This document shows, piece after piece, positions 31,741-40,751 of a DNA stretch of 64,000 nucleotides. Within the stretch, counting starts at the first letter, position 1. Each line of letters starts with the position of its first letter. The position numbers were made by a program, and so were the translations under genes. The stretch comes from VXYL01 sp965199915 (GTDB lineage: Bacteria > Pseudomonadota > Gammaproteobacteria > Pseudomonadales > Azotimanducaceae). The notes below the pieces were generated by a model. That model saw nothing but the letters and a program-made list of their open reading frames with translations. It was not told the DNA's origin and ran no database searches. The stretch is taken from the NCBI GenBank assembly GCA_965199915.1, contig OZ241348.1, forward strand, positions 3,534,001 through 3,598,000, in the 5' to 3' direction.

Positions 31741-32814
31741 ATGCTGGTGCTCGGCATCGAAACGTCCTGCGACGAGACCGGCGTCGCCCTCTACGACACG
31801 TCGCGCGGGCTGGTCGCCGAGTCGCTGTACAGCCAAGCGGCGCTGCACGCGCGCTACGGGGGCGTGGTGCCGGAGCTCGCCTCGCGGGATCACATTCGCA
31901 AGATCCTCCCGTTGGTCGAGGAACTCTTAGAGAAAGCAGGATGCGAGGTGGGCGACTTGGACGGCGTGGCCTACACCGCCGGCCCCGGCCTCATCGGAGC
32001 GCTCCGCGTCGGCGCCGCGGTGGGCCGCGCGCTCGCCTACGGCTTGGACGTGCCGGCCGTGGGCGTGCATCACATGGAGGCGCATCTGCTCGCGCCGCTC
32101 ATCGCGCCCGCCGCGCCGGGCGCGCCGGGTGAGCGCGGCGAAGAGCAGCGCCCGTGCATCCCGTTCGCGGCGCTGCTGGTCTCCGGCGGGCACAGCCAGA
32201 TCGTGCGCGTGGAAGCCCTGGGCCGCTACGCGCTGCTCGGCGAAAGCGTGGACGACGCCGCCGGCGAAGCGTTCGACAAGGTGGGCAAACTGCTGGATCT
32301 GGGCTATCCCGGCGGCCCGGCGGTGGCGGCAGCGGCCGAACGGGGCAACGCCGCTCGGTTCCGCTTTCCCCGCCCCATGACGGACCGCCCGGGGCTCGAC
32401 ATGAGCTTCTCCGGCCTCAAGACGCATGTGGCCAACACCGTGCGCGAACTCGCGCCGCTGGCCGAGCAGGACGTGGCGGACATCGCCCGCGCCTTCGAGG
32501 AGGCGGTGGTGGACACCTTGGTGATCAAGTGCCGGCGCGCCGTGGAGCAAACCGGCTGCGCGGACTTCGTGATCGCTGGTGGCGTGGCCGCCAACAAGCG
32601 CCTGCGGGCGCACCTGACGGACGCCTTGGCGTCCCTTGCGCGACCGGCGCGGGCCATCTTCGCCGCCCCCGCGCTCTGCACGGACAACGGCGCCATGGTC
32701 GCCCATGCCGGGGCGCTGCGCCTCGCCGCCGGAGAGCGCGCCGGGCTCGCCATCAACACCCGCGCGCGCTGGCCGATGACGGAGCTGGACGCGGTGGCCG
32801 CGGCGACCGGGTGA
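31741..32814 (+). CDS. tsaD: tRNA N6-adenosine threonylcarbamoyltransferase TsaD
   Basis: TsaD, with TsaB and TsaE, transfers the threonylcarbamoyl group to A37 of ANN-decoding tRNAs. The protein has 357 residues and starts MLVLGIETSCDETGVALYD. Motifs are YGGVVPELASRDHIRK, the Fe site VGVHHMEAHLLAPL (His111 and His115), LLVSGGHSQIVRVEALG, MSFSGLKTHVAN and IAGGVAANKRLRAHL. An insertion of about 15 residues (PAAPGAPGERGEEQR) between residues 122 and 138 is a minor oddity. It follows the RNA ligase gene, giving two tRNA-active enzymes in one probable transcript. rpsU, often nearby in Gammaproteobacteria, is not here. Confidence 0.97.
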   Translation: MLVLGIETSCDETGVALYDTSRGLVAESLYSQAALHARYGGVVPELASRDHIRKILPLVEELLEKAGCEVGDLDGVAYTAGPGLIGALRVGAAVGRALAYGLDVPAVGVHHMEAHLLAPLIAPAAPGAPGERGEEQRPCIPFAALLVSGGHSQIVRVEALGRYALLGESVDDAAGEAFDKVGKLLDLGYPGGPAVAAAAERGNAARFRFPRPMTDRPGLDMSFSGLKTHVANTVRELAPLAEQDVADIARAFEEAVVDTLVIKCRRAVEQTGCADFVIAGGVAANKRLRAHLTDALASLARPARAIFAAPALCTDNGAMVAHAGALRLAAGERAGLAINTRARWPMTELDAVAAATG

Positions 32815-33129
32815 TCAGCTTGCGACAGCGCGCCCGCAAGAGCGTGCGCTAGCCGCGCGAGGGTGGCAATGTCGCGACTGTCCAAACGCGATTGCCCTGT
32901 CACTTTACCAAAAGATCTGTTGCACACCCCCAACCCAGTGCTAATTTGAGTTGCGGAAGTCGGGCGAAGTGGGCTATTGTGTTGGGGAGGTGGAGGCAGG
33001 CCCATCCCATGCTCAAGATTGGGGCTACCCAAAGGCCGACATCATGGCACCGCCGGAAAAGAACGGGTCAACGAGTTGTGCGCCCATTTGCGGTTGCCAC
33101 CGAATAGAGCGGCCACGAGGAGGACGGCC
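32815..33129. other. Intergenic region before the restriction-modification genes
   Basis: About 315 bases separate tsaD and the methyltransferase gene. It holds a diverged IS end at 32880-32899 and an AGGAGG ribosome-binding site at about 33117, 7 bases before the methyltransferase ATG. Base composition changes here to lower GC. I see no controller (C) gene and no clear promoter. Confidence 0.5.
32880..32899. repeat. Solo ISAs1-type terminal inverted repeat
   Basis: GTCCAAACGCGATTGCCCTG matches the right end of the complete IS (ATCCAAATGCGATTGCCCTG) at 18 of 20 positions. No transposase or opposite end is nearby, so it is a remnant of an older, diverged copy. Confidence 0.7.
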
Positions 33130-33882
33130 ATGAAGCAGGCGACGTTTCCGGAGCTGGCGGACACCGCAAAGCCCTACAACCCCGAGGTACAAACGACCGT
33201 CAAGGTACTTCCAGCAGCAGATGTGCTCGATACTCTCTCTCACGCATCCGACATCAAAGCGACCATTCTCGATCCTTGGTACAACAAGGGCATCGGCGGC
33301 GTTCGCGAAGACTACAACGACTGGCTGGCGACAGTCATTCGGTCCGCGTGCCGAATTTCCGAGCATGTCTTTGTTTGGGGATTTCCCGAGATACTCGCAC
33401 ACCAAGTCACAGCGCTCCCCAACGGCATCAGATTGGTGTCGTGGCTCACTTGGTACTACAAGAATTGTCCGTCCGTAGTTCGCGGTTGGCGATCGGCTCA
33501 AAACGCCTGCTTGCATCTTGCGGCCGATGGAGCGGTAACCTATCCCGAGCACTTTCTGAATGCTGGTCAAATGACGCGTTGGAAAGCGGGTAAGATGCGC
33601 TTCGTTCCTGGCCCACCGTCCGTGCTTGAAGCTCCCCTGAATGTCGGCTTTGTGGGGCGAAGCGAACAGACTGGACATCCGGCACAGAAGCCCATGTCCG
33701 TCATCGAGCCGCTGCTTTTGATGGCAACACGACCGAACGACACCGTGCTCGACCCGATGTGTGGATCGGGAACGACGGGCGAAGTGTGTCTGCGTCTTCA
33801 CCGCCATGCAATCCTGTGCGATAGCTCCCCCGAATATCTAGTCGTTACACGCGAACGAGTTGCAGCGCATCGGTGCGAATAA
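33130..33882 (+). CDS. Type II DNA methyltransferase (N4C/N6A, beta-class)
   Basis: The 250-residue protein has the catalytic motif IV first, ATILDPWYNKG at about residue 47 (DPWY in place of DPPY), and the AdoMet-binding motif I near the C-terminus, DTVLDPMCGSGTTGE at about 208. This is the beta-class order. HPAQKPMSVIEPLLL precedes motif I as in many N4-cytosine/N6-adenine enzymes. Codon use and GC are lower than in flanking genes, consistent with transfer. The ATG has an AGGAGG site 7 bases upstream. The next gene starts directly after its stop, forming a restriction-modification pair. Which base and site are methylated cannot be read from sequence. Confidence 0.85.
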   Translation: MKQATFPELADTAKPYNPEVQTTVKVLPAADVLDTLSHASDIKATILDPWYNKGIGGVREDYNDWLATVIRSACRISEHVFVWGFPEILAHQVTALPNGIRLVSWLTWYYKNCPSVVRGWRSAQNACLHLAADGAVTYPEHFLNAGQMTRWKAGKMRFVPGPPSVLEAPLNVGFVGRSEQTGHPAQKPMSVIEPLLLMATRPNDTVLDPMCGSGTTGEVCLRLHRHAILCDSSPEYLVVTRERVAAHRCE

Positions 33883-34536
33883 ATGGCCAAGGATAGAGAC
33901 GCGACCGTCAAAGGTCCGTATACGCAACGGTCGGTTCGTGCCAGAATCGAGGCGTTCTTCCTCGACAATTTGGGGAAGGTCGCCACACGCGAACAGCTAA
34001 TCGATGTGGCGACTGATCCTGAAACCGGTAAAGCGCCGGAAAACTGGCATCAACGGCTCTCAGAATTGAGAGTCGATAAAGGCTACACTATCTTGTCATG
34101 GCGAAATCGCGGCGATCTGAAGGTCAGCGAATACATGATGCCCAATGCCGAACGCCGCAGCACCGCCGCTAAGCGAGCACGGCCGACCGTGGAGACGTGG
34201 CGGATCGTTCTTGAACAGGCCAATCACGAATGTGCATGGAATGAGGGTGGCGTCATGTGCGGACAGAAACATGGCGACATCGACCCGGTAGGAGGTGGAA
34301 CGGTCAAGCTGACACCAGATCATAAAATGCCCCATTCGGTGCATGCCGATGCCGACCCATTGGACCCGTCAAAGTGGCAACCACTGTGCGGACGGCATCA
34401 AGTGATGAAAAAGAATTATTGGGACGACGAAACTGGCTGGCTCAATGTACCCGCAATCGTACAAGCAGCCTCAGAAGCTCAGAAACGTGAAGTGTTCAAC
34501 TTCCTGAAACGGTACTTCCACGAAGAGGGCATATGA
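33883..34536 (+). CDS. HNH-type type II restriction endonuclease
   Basis: The 217-residue protein has an N-terminal winged-helix-like part (RARIEAFFLDNLGKVATREQ, then ENWHQRLSELRVDKGYTI) and a C-terminal HNH-like module: two cysteines in CAWNEGGVMCG (about residue 118-127), LTPDHKMPHS (about 143-152) and QPLCGRHQVMKKNYWDD (about 165-181), which together fit a zinc-stabilised beta-beta-alpha metal nuclease. It starts at the base after the methyltransferase stop. The pairing and the low GC make a type II restriction endonuclease the best reading. The recognition site is unknown. A non-restriction HNH nuclease is the alternative. Confidence 0.75.
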   Translation: MAKDRDATVKGPYTQRSVRARIEAFFLDNLGKVATREQLIDVATDPETGKAPENWHQRLSELRVDKGYTILSWRNRGDLKVSEYMMPNAERRSTAAKRARPTVETWRIVLEQANHECAWNEGGVMCGQKHGDIDPVGGGTVKLTPDHKMPHSVHADADPLDPSKWQPLCGRHQVMKKNYWDDETGWLNVPAIVQAASEAQKREVFNFLKRYFHEEGI

Positions 34537-34578
34537 ACTGGGGCAAATAGCGGTCCAGATTAGATCATTGCGGGCTCA

Positions 34579-34893
34579 CTAAATCAAGCGAAGCGCAAGT
34601 CCCTCGCGCAGAAGCGGCAGGACGAGCGGCACACGGTCGGCAAACGGTCTTTGCTGACGACCAGCAAAGCGGCTTTTTGGTTGTTCCAGACGGAGGGATA
34701 CTTCGAAGTGCCCCTCCTCCGCACGAGTCCAAGCTGGCTCCCTTGCACCTGCCAACGCGCCCACCCAAACCGGATTGCTCGGCACTTGCCCCACGACCGT
34801 GCCGCACACGATTGAGGTGGCCTCCGCCGCCCACGCCCAAACCGAGGCCAGGTAAATTGCCAAGGCCACCGGCAGTGCCGACCACCAACGCAA
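34579..34893 (-). CDS. Small predicted secreted protein of unknown function
   Basis: A TTG at 34893 starts M-R-W-W-S-A-L-P-V-A-L-A-I-Y, a signal-peptide-like segment ending VWAWAAEA, followed by about 80 residues (IVCGTVVGQVPSNPVWVGAL, then WTRAEEGHFEVSLRLEQPKS). The amphipathic beta-like pattern of the second half resembles carboxypeptidase-regulatory or Ig-like small domains, but I do not recognise it. It is the last gene after the MacAB-like permease, 44 bases downstream on the same strand, and could be a non-conserved part of that operon. The start and reality of the gene are uncertain. Confidence 0.4.
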   Translation of the reverse strand: MRWWSALPVALAIYLASVWAWAAEATSIVCGTVVGQVPSNPVWVGALAGAREPAWTRAEEGHFEVSLRLEQPKSRFAGRQQRPFADRVPLVLPLLREGLALRLI

Positions 34894-34937
34894 CCAACCC
34901 CTGAGCGCGTGGTTTCCATCGGTTGCTTTCGCAAGGC

Positions 34938-36152
34938 CTAAACGGTTCTTGTCGCCACCGCCGGCGGCACGTCGCTGGCGCGGCGCGCCGGGGCTAGAAC
35001 GGCCAGCAGGCCCACCAGCCACATGGCGACGGCGCCGAGCAGCACGGAGTGCCACTGGAGCTTGGGCATGTCGGGGATGTTCTGCACCAGCGCCACGTTG
35101 AAGGCCACGGTGAGCACCGCGCCGAACGCCACGCCGACGCTGGAGATGAGAAAGTTCTCCGTCAGGAAGTGGCCGAGGATGTCGCGCTTGCGGGCGCCCA
35201 AGGCGCGCCGCGTGCCGATTTGCTTGGTGCGGCGGCGCACGCTGTATGCGGCGAGGCCCGCGATGCCGAGCGCGGTCACGGCCAACAGCGCGGCTGTGAC
35301 CACGATGAGAATAGTGGCGATGCCGTTGACCACCAGCAAGCCCTGAGCGCGCGTTTCCGACATGGAGCGCGGCGCGCGAACGATGCGGCCACGATTGGCG
35401 CGCGCGAGTTGCTCTTCGACCAAGGGCATCAGTTCGTCCAGCAGACCGGGCGCGGCGCGAACCAGATAACGCACGTCGTCCTCCATTCGCTTGTCGGGAA
35501 CGAGCATGGTGTGGCTTGGGTTGTCGACGACGGGCCAAGGCGCCACCAGCACCGCGACCACGCCCACCACGGTCATCGGCTTGTCGCCATTGGTGTAGAC
35601 CACGCGCCCCACAACGTCGTCCACGCCGGCGTCGGGCCAAAGCAGGCGCGCCGTCGCAGCGCTCAATATCGCGGTGTCCGGCCAATCGGATACCCCGGGG
35701 CCGCGCTCGCGCACGTCTTCCGGCGTGAAGTCGCGTCCAGCGATCAAATCCACGCCGAAGGTGGCGACGCCCTGCTCGTCCACCATGTACACGGCGGCGC
35801 CGATCGCCGCCTGATCGTGGCCCGGCGCCAGCTGCAAACCGGTTGTCTGGCCGCTGCCGGAGAGCGGCACGGTGTTCACGACCGTCGCGTTGACCACGCC
35901 GGGCGTCTGGCGCAGCAGCGCGAGGTCGTCCAACACACTCGTCTTGGCGTTGAAACCGGGGGCGAAACCGCGCGTGGAGATGTGAAAGAGCTCGGCTTCC
36001 GGCAGACCGCTCGGCCGGTCCAGCAGATGAATCTCGCGGACGATGCTCCAAGAGTGTACCGCCACGGTCATCGCGCAGGCAATCTGAAACGCCACCAACA
36101 ACGCGCCGAATTTGCTTTGCCGCAAGGCGCGAATAACGGGACCTATTTGCAT
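34938..36152 (-). CDS. MacB/FtsX-family ABC transporter permease, second subunit
   Basis: The 404-residue inner-membrane protein has one N-terminal helix (FGALLVAFQIACAMTVAVHS), a periplasmic MacB_PCD-type domain and three C-terminal helices (ATILIVVTAALLAVTALG; VGVAFGAVLTVAFNVAL; VLLGAVAMWLVGLLAVL), the FtsX layout. The segment RRRTKQIGTRRALGARKRDI between helices is the characteristic cytoplasmic loop that contacts the ATPase. It is shorter than full MacB and pairs with the permease at 36171-37472, 18 bases upstream, giving a heterodimer. The operon order is adaptor, ATPase, permease 1, permease 2. Confidence 0.9.
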   Translation of the reverse strand: MQIGPVIRALRQSKFGALLVAFQIACAMTVAVHSWSIVREIHLLDRPSGLPEAELFHISTRGFAPGFNAKTSVLDDLALLRQTPGVVNATVVNTVPLSGSGQTTGLQLAPGHDQAAIGAAVYMVDEQGVATFGVDLIAGRDFTPEDVRERGPGVSDWPDTAILSAATARLLWPDAGVDDVVGRVVYTNGDKPMTVVGVVAVLVAPWPVVDNPSHTMLVPDKRMEDDVRYLVRAAPGLLDELMPLVEEQLARANRGRIVRAPRSMSETRAQGLLVVNGIATILIVVTAALLAVTALGIAGLAAYSVRRRTKQIGTRRALGARKRDILGHFLTENFLISSVGVAFGAVLTVAFNVALVQNIPDMPKLQWHSVLLGAVAMWLVGLLAVLAPARRASDVPPAVATRTV

Positions 36153-36170
36153 GTGGACACCGTGGGTCGC

Positions 36171-37472
36171 TTACGTCTTGAGCAACGCCGCCGCCGGCAC
36201 GTTGCAGGCTCGCCAAGTGGGATACAGTCCCGCCGCCAAAGCGGCAACGACGGCCAGCGCGACGGCCACTCCCACCATCGGGCCGACGAACACCAGCAAA
36301 TCCGAGACGACGCCTTCGAACCACACGTCGATGCCGCGCAACAAAAGCCAAGTGAGCGCCACACCCAGCGCGCCGCCAAGCGCGCCGATGCAACCGGTTT
36401 CCACCAAGTGCTGCAGAAACAGCGTCCGTTTGCTCGCGCCGAGCGCTCGGCGCAAGCCGATTTCCGGCGCCTTGCCAAGGAACTTCGCAAGCAAGAGCCC
36501 CACCGTGTTGAGCAGACAAACGACGAGAAACATCACCCCCACTCCCACCAGCAACATGGCCGTGCCGGTGGCGTCGTTGTTGTCCGCAAGCCACTGATGG
36601 ACATCACTCAAACGGTTGTTTAGAGGTCGCTCGAAGCGGCCAACGCGCTTCTGTTCGTTTGCGTAGCTATCCAAGTATTCGAGGTATTCGCGCCTTCCCG
36701 CGTCGTTTCGCAATTCCGCCCAAAACTGTATCCACACGCATTCGGATGCGAGAAACGCCTCGATGCCGTCGCCGAAGGGTTTCCAACAGCTTATGTTGCC
36801 GCGCAGCGGAAGACGCAGCGCCACCATCTGCTCGAACGGCAGGAACACTTCCGCCGGCGGGCTGACCAAGCCGGCGTTCGCATCGTAGAACTTCGGCATT
36901 GGCTTCCACTCGTCGATCACGCCCACCACGCGAAACTCGTTGCCGTTCAAAACGCAACTTCGACCCACGGAGTCCTCGCCACCGAACAACCGATCGTTCG
37001 TGGACCGAGAAAGCACCACAACGCGCAGCGCGCGGTCGTCCGCTTGCGCGTCCCAAGGGCCGCCGAACAAGAATGGAACATCGAACATGGTGAAGAAGTC
37101 CGCGTAGGTGGCGCGGCTGGCGGCTTCGAAGGGACGCGCGTCGGCGCCTTGCGGTTCCACAACCAGGCGCGTGCGCGCCATCGCGGCTTGGCGATGGGCG
37201 CGTCTTTCCCTCATCAGCGCGCTCGCGTCCATGTAGGTGAGTTGCGGCGGCGGCTTGCCACCTGCCGGAGCGTGCGGGCTCCCGGCGTCCAATTGCACCG
37301 CGTACAGCACATCGCTCTTGTGTGGAATGGGATCCTGCGCAAGCAGGTAGCTGAAGTTCACGAAGGCCATGCATGCGCCGATGCCAACGGCGATGGCGCA
37401 CACCATCAACGCCGAAGTGATCGGGGTTTTTGCGCTGCTGATGAACGCGAGCCGCAGGTAGTAGGCGAACAT
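36171..37472 (-). CDS. MacB/FtsX-family ABC transporter permease, first subunit
   Basis: The 433-residue protein starts MFAYYLRLAFISSAKTP, has a first helix (ALMVCAIAVGIGACMAFVNF), a large periplasmic domain (about residues 45-290) and three C-terminal helices, with the coupling loop GKAPEIGLRRALGASKRTLF. DAAALLKT ends the protein. It forms the permease pair with the next gene and lies 6 bases downstream of the ATPase gene. Substrates of such systems include peptides, lipoproteins or macrolides and cannot be fixed from sequence. No outer-membrane TolC-like gene is present in the window. Confidence 0.9.
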   Translation of the reverse strand: MFAYYLRLAFISSAKTPITSALMVCAIAVGIGACMAFVNFSYLLAQDPIPHKSDVLYAVQLDAGSPHAPAGGKPPPQLTYMDASALMRERRAHRQAAMARTRLVVEPQGADARPFEAASRATYADFFTMFDVPFLFGGPWDAQADDRALRVVVLSRSTNDRLFGGEDSVGRSCVLNGNEFRVVGVIDEWKPMPKFYDANAGLVSPPAEVFLPFEQMVALRLPLRGNISCWKPFGDGIEAFLASECVWIQFWAELRNDAGRREYLEYLDSYANEQKRVGRFERPLNNRLSDVHQWLADNNDATGTAMLLVGVGVMFLVVCLLNTVGLLLAKFLGKAPEIGLRRALGASKRTLFLQHLVETGCIGALGGALGVALTWLLLRGIDVWFEGVVSDLLVFVGPMVGVAVALAVVAALAAGLYPTWRACNVPAAALLKT

Positions 37473-37478
37473 GGCGCG

Positions 37479-38159
37479 TTACGCGACTGGGGCGCTCTGC
37501 GGGGCGACGCGGCCGTCCGCGAGGTGAATGATGCGTCCGGCCCGCGCCGCGAGATCCGCATCGTGGGTGACCATGATGATGGTCGCGCCGCTCTGGTGCA
37601 GATCGTCCAGCAAGGCCATCACGCCGGCGGCGGTGGCGGAGTCCAGATTGCCGGTTGGCTCGTCCGCGAGCAGGAAGCGCGGTGCGCCAACCAAGGCTCT
37701 GGCAATCGCGACCCGTTGCTGTTGGCCACCGGAGAGCTGCGCCGGCAAATGGCGCATGCGGCCGCTCAAGCCGACCCGATGCAAAACTTCGGTTACGCGC
37801 TCTTTGCGTTCCGGCGCGCGCATGCCGCGATAGCGCAGCGGCACGTCCACGTTGTCGAAGACGCTGAGTTCGGCGATCAAGTTGAAACCTTGAAACACGA
37901 AGCCGATCTTCTCGCCGCGCAGCTTCGAGCGGGCGCTGTCGTTCAACGCCGAAACGTCTTCGCCATCGAGCCGATAGGTCCCGCGCTCGTAGCTCTCGAG
38001 CAAGCCGACGACGTTCAGGAACGTGGTCTTGCCGGAACCCGAAGGCCCCGCCACGGCGACGAACTCTCCCTCGTCCACCGCCAAGGAAACGTCGCGGAGC
38101 GCGTGCGTCTCCACCGTGTCCGTTCGGTACACCTTGGCGATGTTGTCCAACTTCAACAT
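37479..38159 (-). CDS. MacB-type ABC transporter ATP-binding protein
   Basis: The 226-residue protein has Walker A VAGPSGSGKTTFLNV (about residues 36-50), Q-loop VFQGFNLIAEL, signature LSGGQQQRVAIARAL (about 142-156), Walker B FLLADEPTGNLDS and H-loop IIMVTHD. This is the LolD/MacB class of energising subunits for FtsX-type permeases. The start MLKLDNIAKVYRTDTVET is typical. It is flanked by the adaptor gene upstream (47-base gap) and the two permeases downstream (6-base gap). Confidence 0.96.
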   Translation of the reverse strand: MLKLDNIAKVYRTDTVETHALRDVSLAVDEGEFVAVAGPSGSGKTTFLNVVGLLESYERGTYRLDGEDVSALNDSARSKLRGEKIGFVFQGFNLIAELSVFDNVDVPLRYRGMRAPERKERVTEVLHRVGLSGRMRHLPAQLSGGQQQRVAIARALVGAPRFLLADEPTGNLDSATAAGVMALLDDLHQSGATIIMVTHDADLAARAGRIIHLADGRVAPQSAPVA

Positions 38160-38206
38160 GGCGTTTCGATCCTCCCCCCGGTATCTCGCTTGCGCTGAAA
38201 AAAGCG

Positions 38207-39508
38207 TCAGCCCGTTATCAGCAAGGCTTCTTTGCCGTCGAAGGCGTCCAAGCTGGAAACGATGATCTCGTCGCCTTCCTCGAGCCCGGCCACGATCTCC
38301 ACCGCGTTCAGGCTGCGGGCGCCCACGCCAATGGCGACGCGCCGCGCCACGCCGCCATCTATCACATAGGCGATGCGGCCGGCGCCCGATTCGAGAAACT
38401 GGCCGCGTGCGACGCGCAACACGTCGTATTTCGCTTCGAGCAGAATCCGCGTGCTCAAGCGCTGGTTCTGGCGCAGCCCCGGCGGCATCGCGCCTTGGAA
38501 GCGCAAACGCACCGTCACCTGATTGTCGCGGACTTCCGGCGACACCGCCGCCACCCGCGCGCCGTGCTCCTTGCCGCCCACGCGCACTTCGGCCGCCATG
38601 CCGGCGGCGATTTCGTTGGAATAGCTCTCCGGCACCTGCGCCTCCACCTCGAAGCGCGTCAGATCCACCACGGCGAGCACCGGCATGTTGGGCGCCACCG
38701 CGGTTTTCTGCTCCACCAAGCGGTCGCCCACCACCCCGTTCACGGGCGAGCGAATGGAGAGCGCGTCCACTTGGCGCTTCAGATCCGTCACCAAAAGAGC
38801 TTGACGTTCCAAATCCAACTCCAGAGTGCGCAACTCGAAATCCAAGAGTTCTTCTTGCAGCTCGGCATCGCGCGCGGCGTGTTCGTGCGCCAACTCGGCG
38901 GACCGCTTCTGATCGCGCGCCTTTTCGTAATCGAGTTGCGAAATGCCTTCTTTGGCGAAGGCCAAGTCCGCCCTCCGGGCTTCCCGCTTGGCGGCGACAA
39001 GTGACACTTCCGCCAAATCCACCGCCTTGCGGTTGGAGAGCCGCAGTTGTTTGGCGTGAATGCGCTGGCGTTCCACTTGCACGGCCAGCCGCGCGCGGTG
39101 CGCCTCTTCGCGGCGCAACTGGTTTTCTATTTGCGGGCTGTCAACCACCGCGAGCACTTGGTCTTCGGCCACATTGTCGCCGGATTCGACTTGGAACGTG
39201 ATGACGCCGGCTTGGGTGGCGTACAGCGTGGGGCTCACCGCCGCCACCACTTGGCTTTGCACGGACACGTCGCGCACCAAGTCGCCGCGCGTCACCACCG
39301 CGGTGCGCAAGCGCTCGCGGGCAACGCTCATTTCCGCTTCCGACCAGCGCAACACGGAGGGCAACCCGAACACCGCGAACGCCACCACCGCCACCACGCC
39401 CGCGCCGGCGCCGATCAACCAATGTTTGCGCTTGGAACGCGGCGCGATGACCACATCTTGGGCGGTTGTGTCGGCAATACGCGGTGTTGCCGTGTTTCGT
39501 TCTGCCAT
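38207..39508 (-). CDS. HlyD/MacA-family periplasmic adaptor protein
   Basis: The 433-residue protein begins MAERNTATPRIADTT, with one membrane helix (HWLIGAGAGVVAVVAFAVFG, about residues 29-50) and a lipoyl/barrel-sandwich domain interrupted by a long coiled-coil hairpin (about 115-250; NQLRREEAHRARLAVQVERQ, SQLDYEKARDQKRSAELAHE). The beta-barrel part has ADLTRFEVEAQVPESYSNEI-like text. Adaptors of this type join the MacB-like permease to an outer-membrane channel. The start at 39508 is preferred over a codon 45 bases upstream. It is the first gene of the operon and is divergent from the amidohydrolase gene, with 117 bases between. Confidence 0.9.
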   Translation of the reverse strand: MAERNTATPRIADTTAQDVVIAPRSKRKHWLIGAGAGVVAVVAFAVFGLPSVLRWSEAEMSVARERLRTAVVTRGDLVRDVSVQSQVVAAVSPTLYATQAGVITFQVESGDNVAEDQVLAVVDSPQIENQLRREEAHRARLAVQVERQRIHAKQLRLSNRKAVDLAEVSLVAAKREARRADLAFAKEGISQLDYEKARDQKRSAELAHEHAARDAELQEELLDFELRTLELDLERQALLVTDLKRQVDALSIRSPVNGVVGDRLVEQKTAVAPNMPVLAVVDLTRFEVEAQVPESYSNEIAAGMAAEVRVGGKEHGARVAAVSPEVRDNQVTVRLRFQGAMPPGLRQNQRLSTRILLEAKYDVLRVARGQFLESGAGRIAYVIDGGVARRVAIGVGARSLNAVEIVAGLEEGDEIIVSSLDAFDGKEALLITG

Positions 39509-39625
39509 GCTCTTGCAAGGCCGCCGGCGCCGCTCTCTGGAGGCCGCCGGCAACGTGTGTGGTTTTCAACCCTAACAGCATGGCGGAGTATTATCGAGAC
39601 TGGAAGATGAACACAGTATGAACGT

Positions 39626-40717
39626 GTGAACAGAAAGGGCCGGCGCTTCGCCGCGGCGGCGTTGGTCGTCTTGTTGGCGCTGGTCATCGCCTACGCATTG
39701 GTGCCGGCGGACGAACCGCCCTCCGCCCCCGGCGGCATTGTGGACATGCACGTTCACACCGCCGGCGTCGGCGCCGGCGGCAGCGGCGCTTTCGTGAGCC
39801 GGCAGATGAGCGAGAACATCCGCTTCCCGTTGTATCTGCGCGCCTTCGGCGTCAGCCGCGAGGAACTCGAAGCCGAAGGCGACGCCTTGGTGGTGGCCCG
39901 CATCCACGCCGCGGTGGCCGCCTCCGAGCGGGTGGAGAAGGCGGTGGTGCTCGCCCTTGACGGCGTGGTGGCGAATGGCGAACTCGACCGCGTGGCGACG
40001 CAGGTGTACGTGCCCAACCACTTCGTGGCCGCCGAGACGGCCAAATACGAAACGCTCTGTTTCGGCGCGAGCGTCAACCCCTACCGCCACGACGCCATCG
40101 ACCGCCTGCGCCAAGCCCACCGGCAAGGCGCCCTGCTGCTCAAGTGGATTCCCAACATCATGGCCATCGACCCGAGCGACGAGGCGTTGCGCCCGTTCTA
40201 CGAAGAACTCGTTGCGCTCGACATCCCTTTGCTCAGCCACGCCGGTCAAGAGCGTTCGTTCGCCACCGCCTACGACGCGCTTGGCGACCCGCGCCGCTTG
40301 GCGCTGCCCTTGTCCCTGGGCGTCACCGTGATCGCGGCGCACATCGCAACCGGCGGGGAAAACGAAGGCGAAAGCAATTTCGAGCGCGTCCTGCCGATGT
40401 TCGAGCGCTTTCCAAACCTCTATTCGGAAGTATCGAGCCTCACCCAGATCAACAAGCTCGGCTATCTGAGAAGGGCGTTGGAAGTGCCCGGTTTGGCGCA
40501 GCGGCTGATGTACGGCACGGATTGGCCGCTGCAGTTCTTCCCCTTGGTGTCGCCGTTCTACCAAACCCGACATGTGGGCATCGGCGCGGCGAAGTCCGTC
40601 GCCGAAATAGAGAACACTTGGGATCGAGACGTGGCCTTGAAACAGGCGATGGGGGTGCCGGGGCACGTGTTCGCCCGCGGCGCCGAAGTGCTCGCGATGG
40701 ACCGCTGCGACCGCTGA
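39626..40717 (+). CDS. Membrane-anchored amidohydrolase-2 family metal-dependent hydrolase
   Basis: The 363-residue protein has an N-terminal signal anchor (FAAAALVVLLALVIAYALV, residues 8-26) and then the amidohydrolase TIM barrel: GIVDMHVHTAGVG (HxH, about residue 41), LLKWIPNIMAID, IPLLSHAGQERSF (His, about 208) and RLMYGTDWPLQFF (Asp, about 296). This is the PF04909 class, which includes decarboxylases and lactonases. The GTG at 39626 starts MNRKGRRF. The substrate is unknown. It is divergent from the MacAB-like operon, so the shared 39509-39625 region should carry both promoters. Confidence 0.8.
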   Translation: MNRKGRRFAAAALVVLLALVIAYALVPADEPPSAPGGIVDMHVHTAGVGAGGSGAFVSRQMSENIRFPLYLRAFGVSREELEAEGDALVVARIHAAVAASERVEKAVVLALDGVVANGELDRVATQVYVPNHFVAAETAKYETLCFGASVNPYRHDAIDRLRQAHRQGALLLKWIPNIMAIDPSDEALRPFYEELVALDIPLLSHAGQERSFATAYDALGDPRRLALPLSLGVTVIAAHIATGGENEGESNFERVLPMFERFPNLYSEVSSLTQINKLGYLRRALEVPGLAQRLMYGTDWPLQFFPLVSPFYQTRHVGIGAAKSVAEIENTWDRDVALKQAMGVPGHVFARGAEVLAMDRCDR

Positions 40718-40751
40718 CTGGCGAAATACAATTTTTCACCGCTGAAGGTGT

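Noticed and set aside
39602..39628. A dyad operator between the efflux and amidohydrolase genes (GAACACA...TGTGAAC)
   Set aside because: The arms are not reverse complements of each other (TGTGTTC would be needed), so no operator can be claimed.
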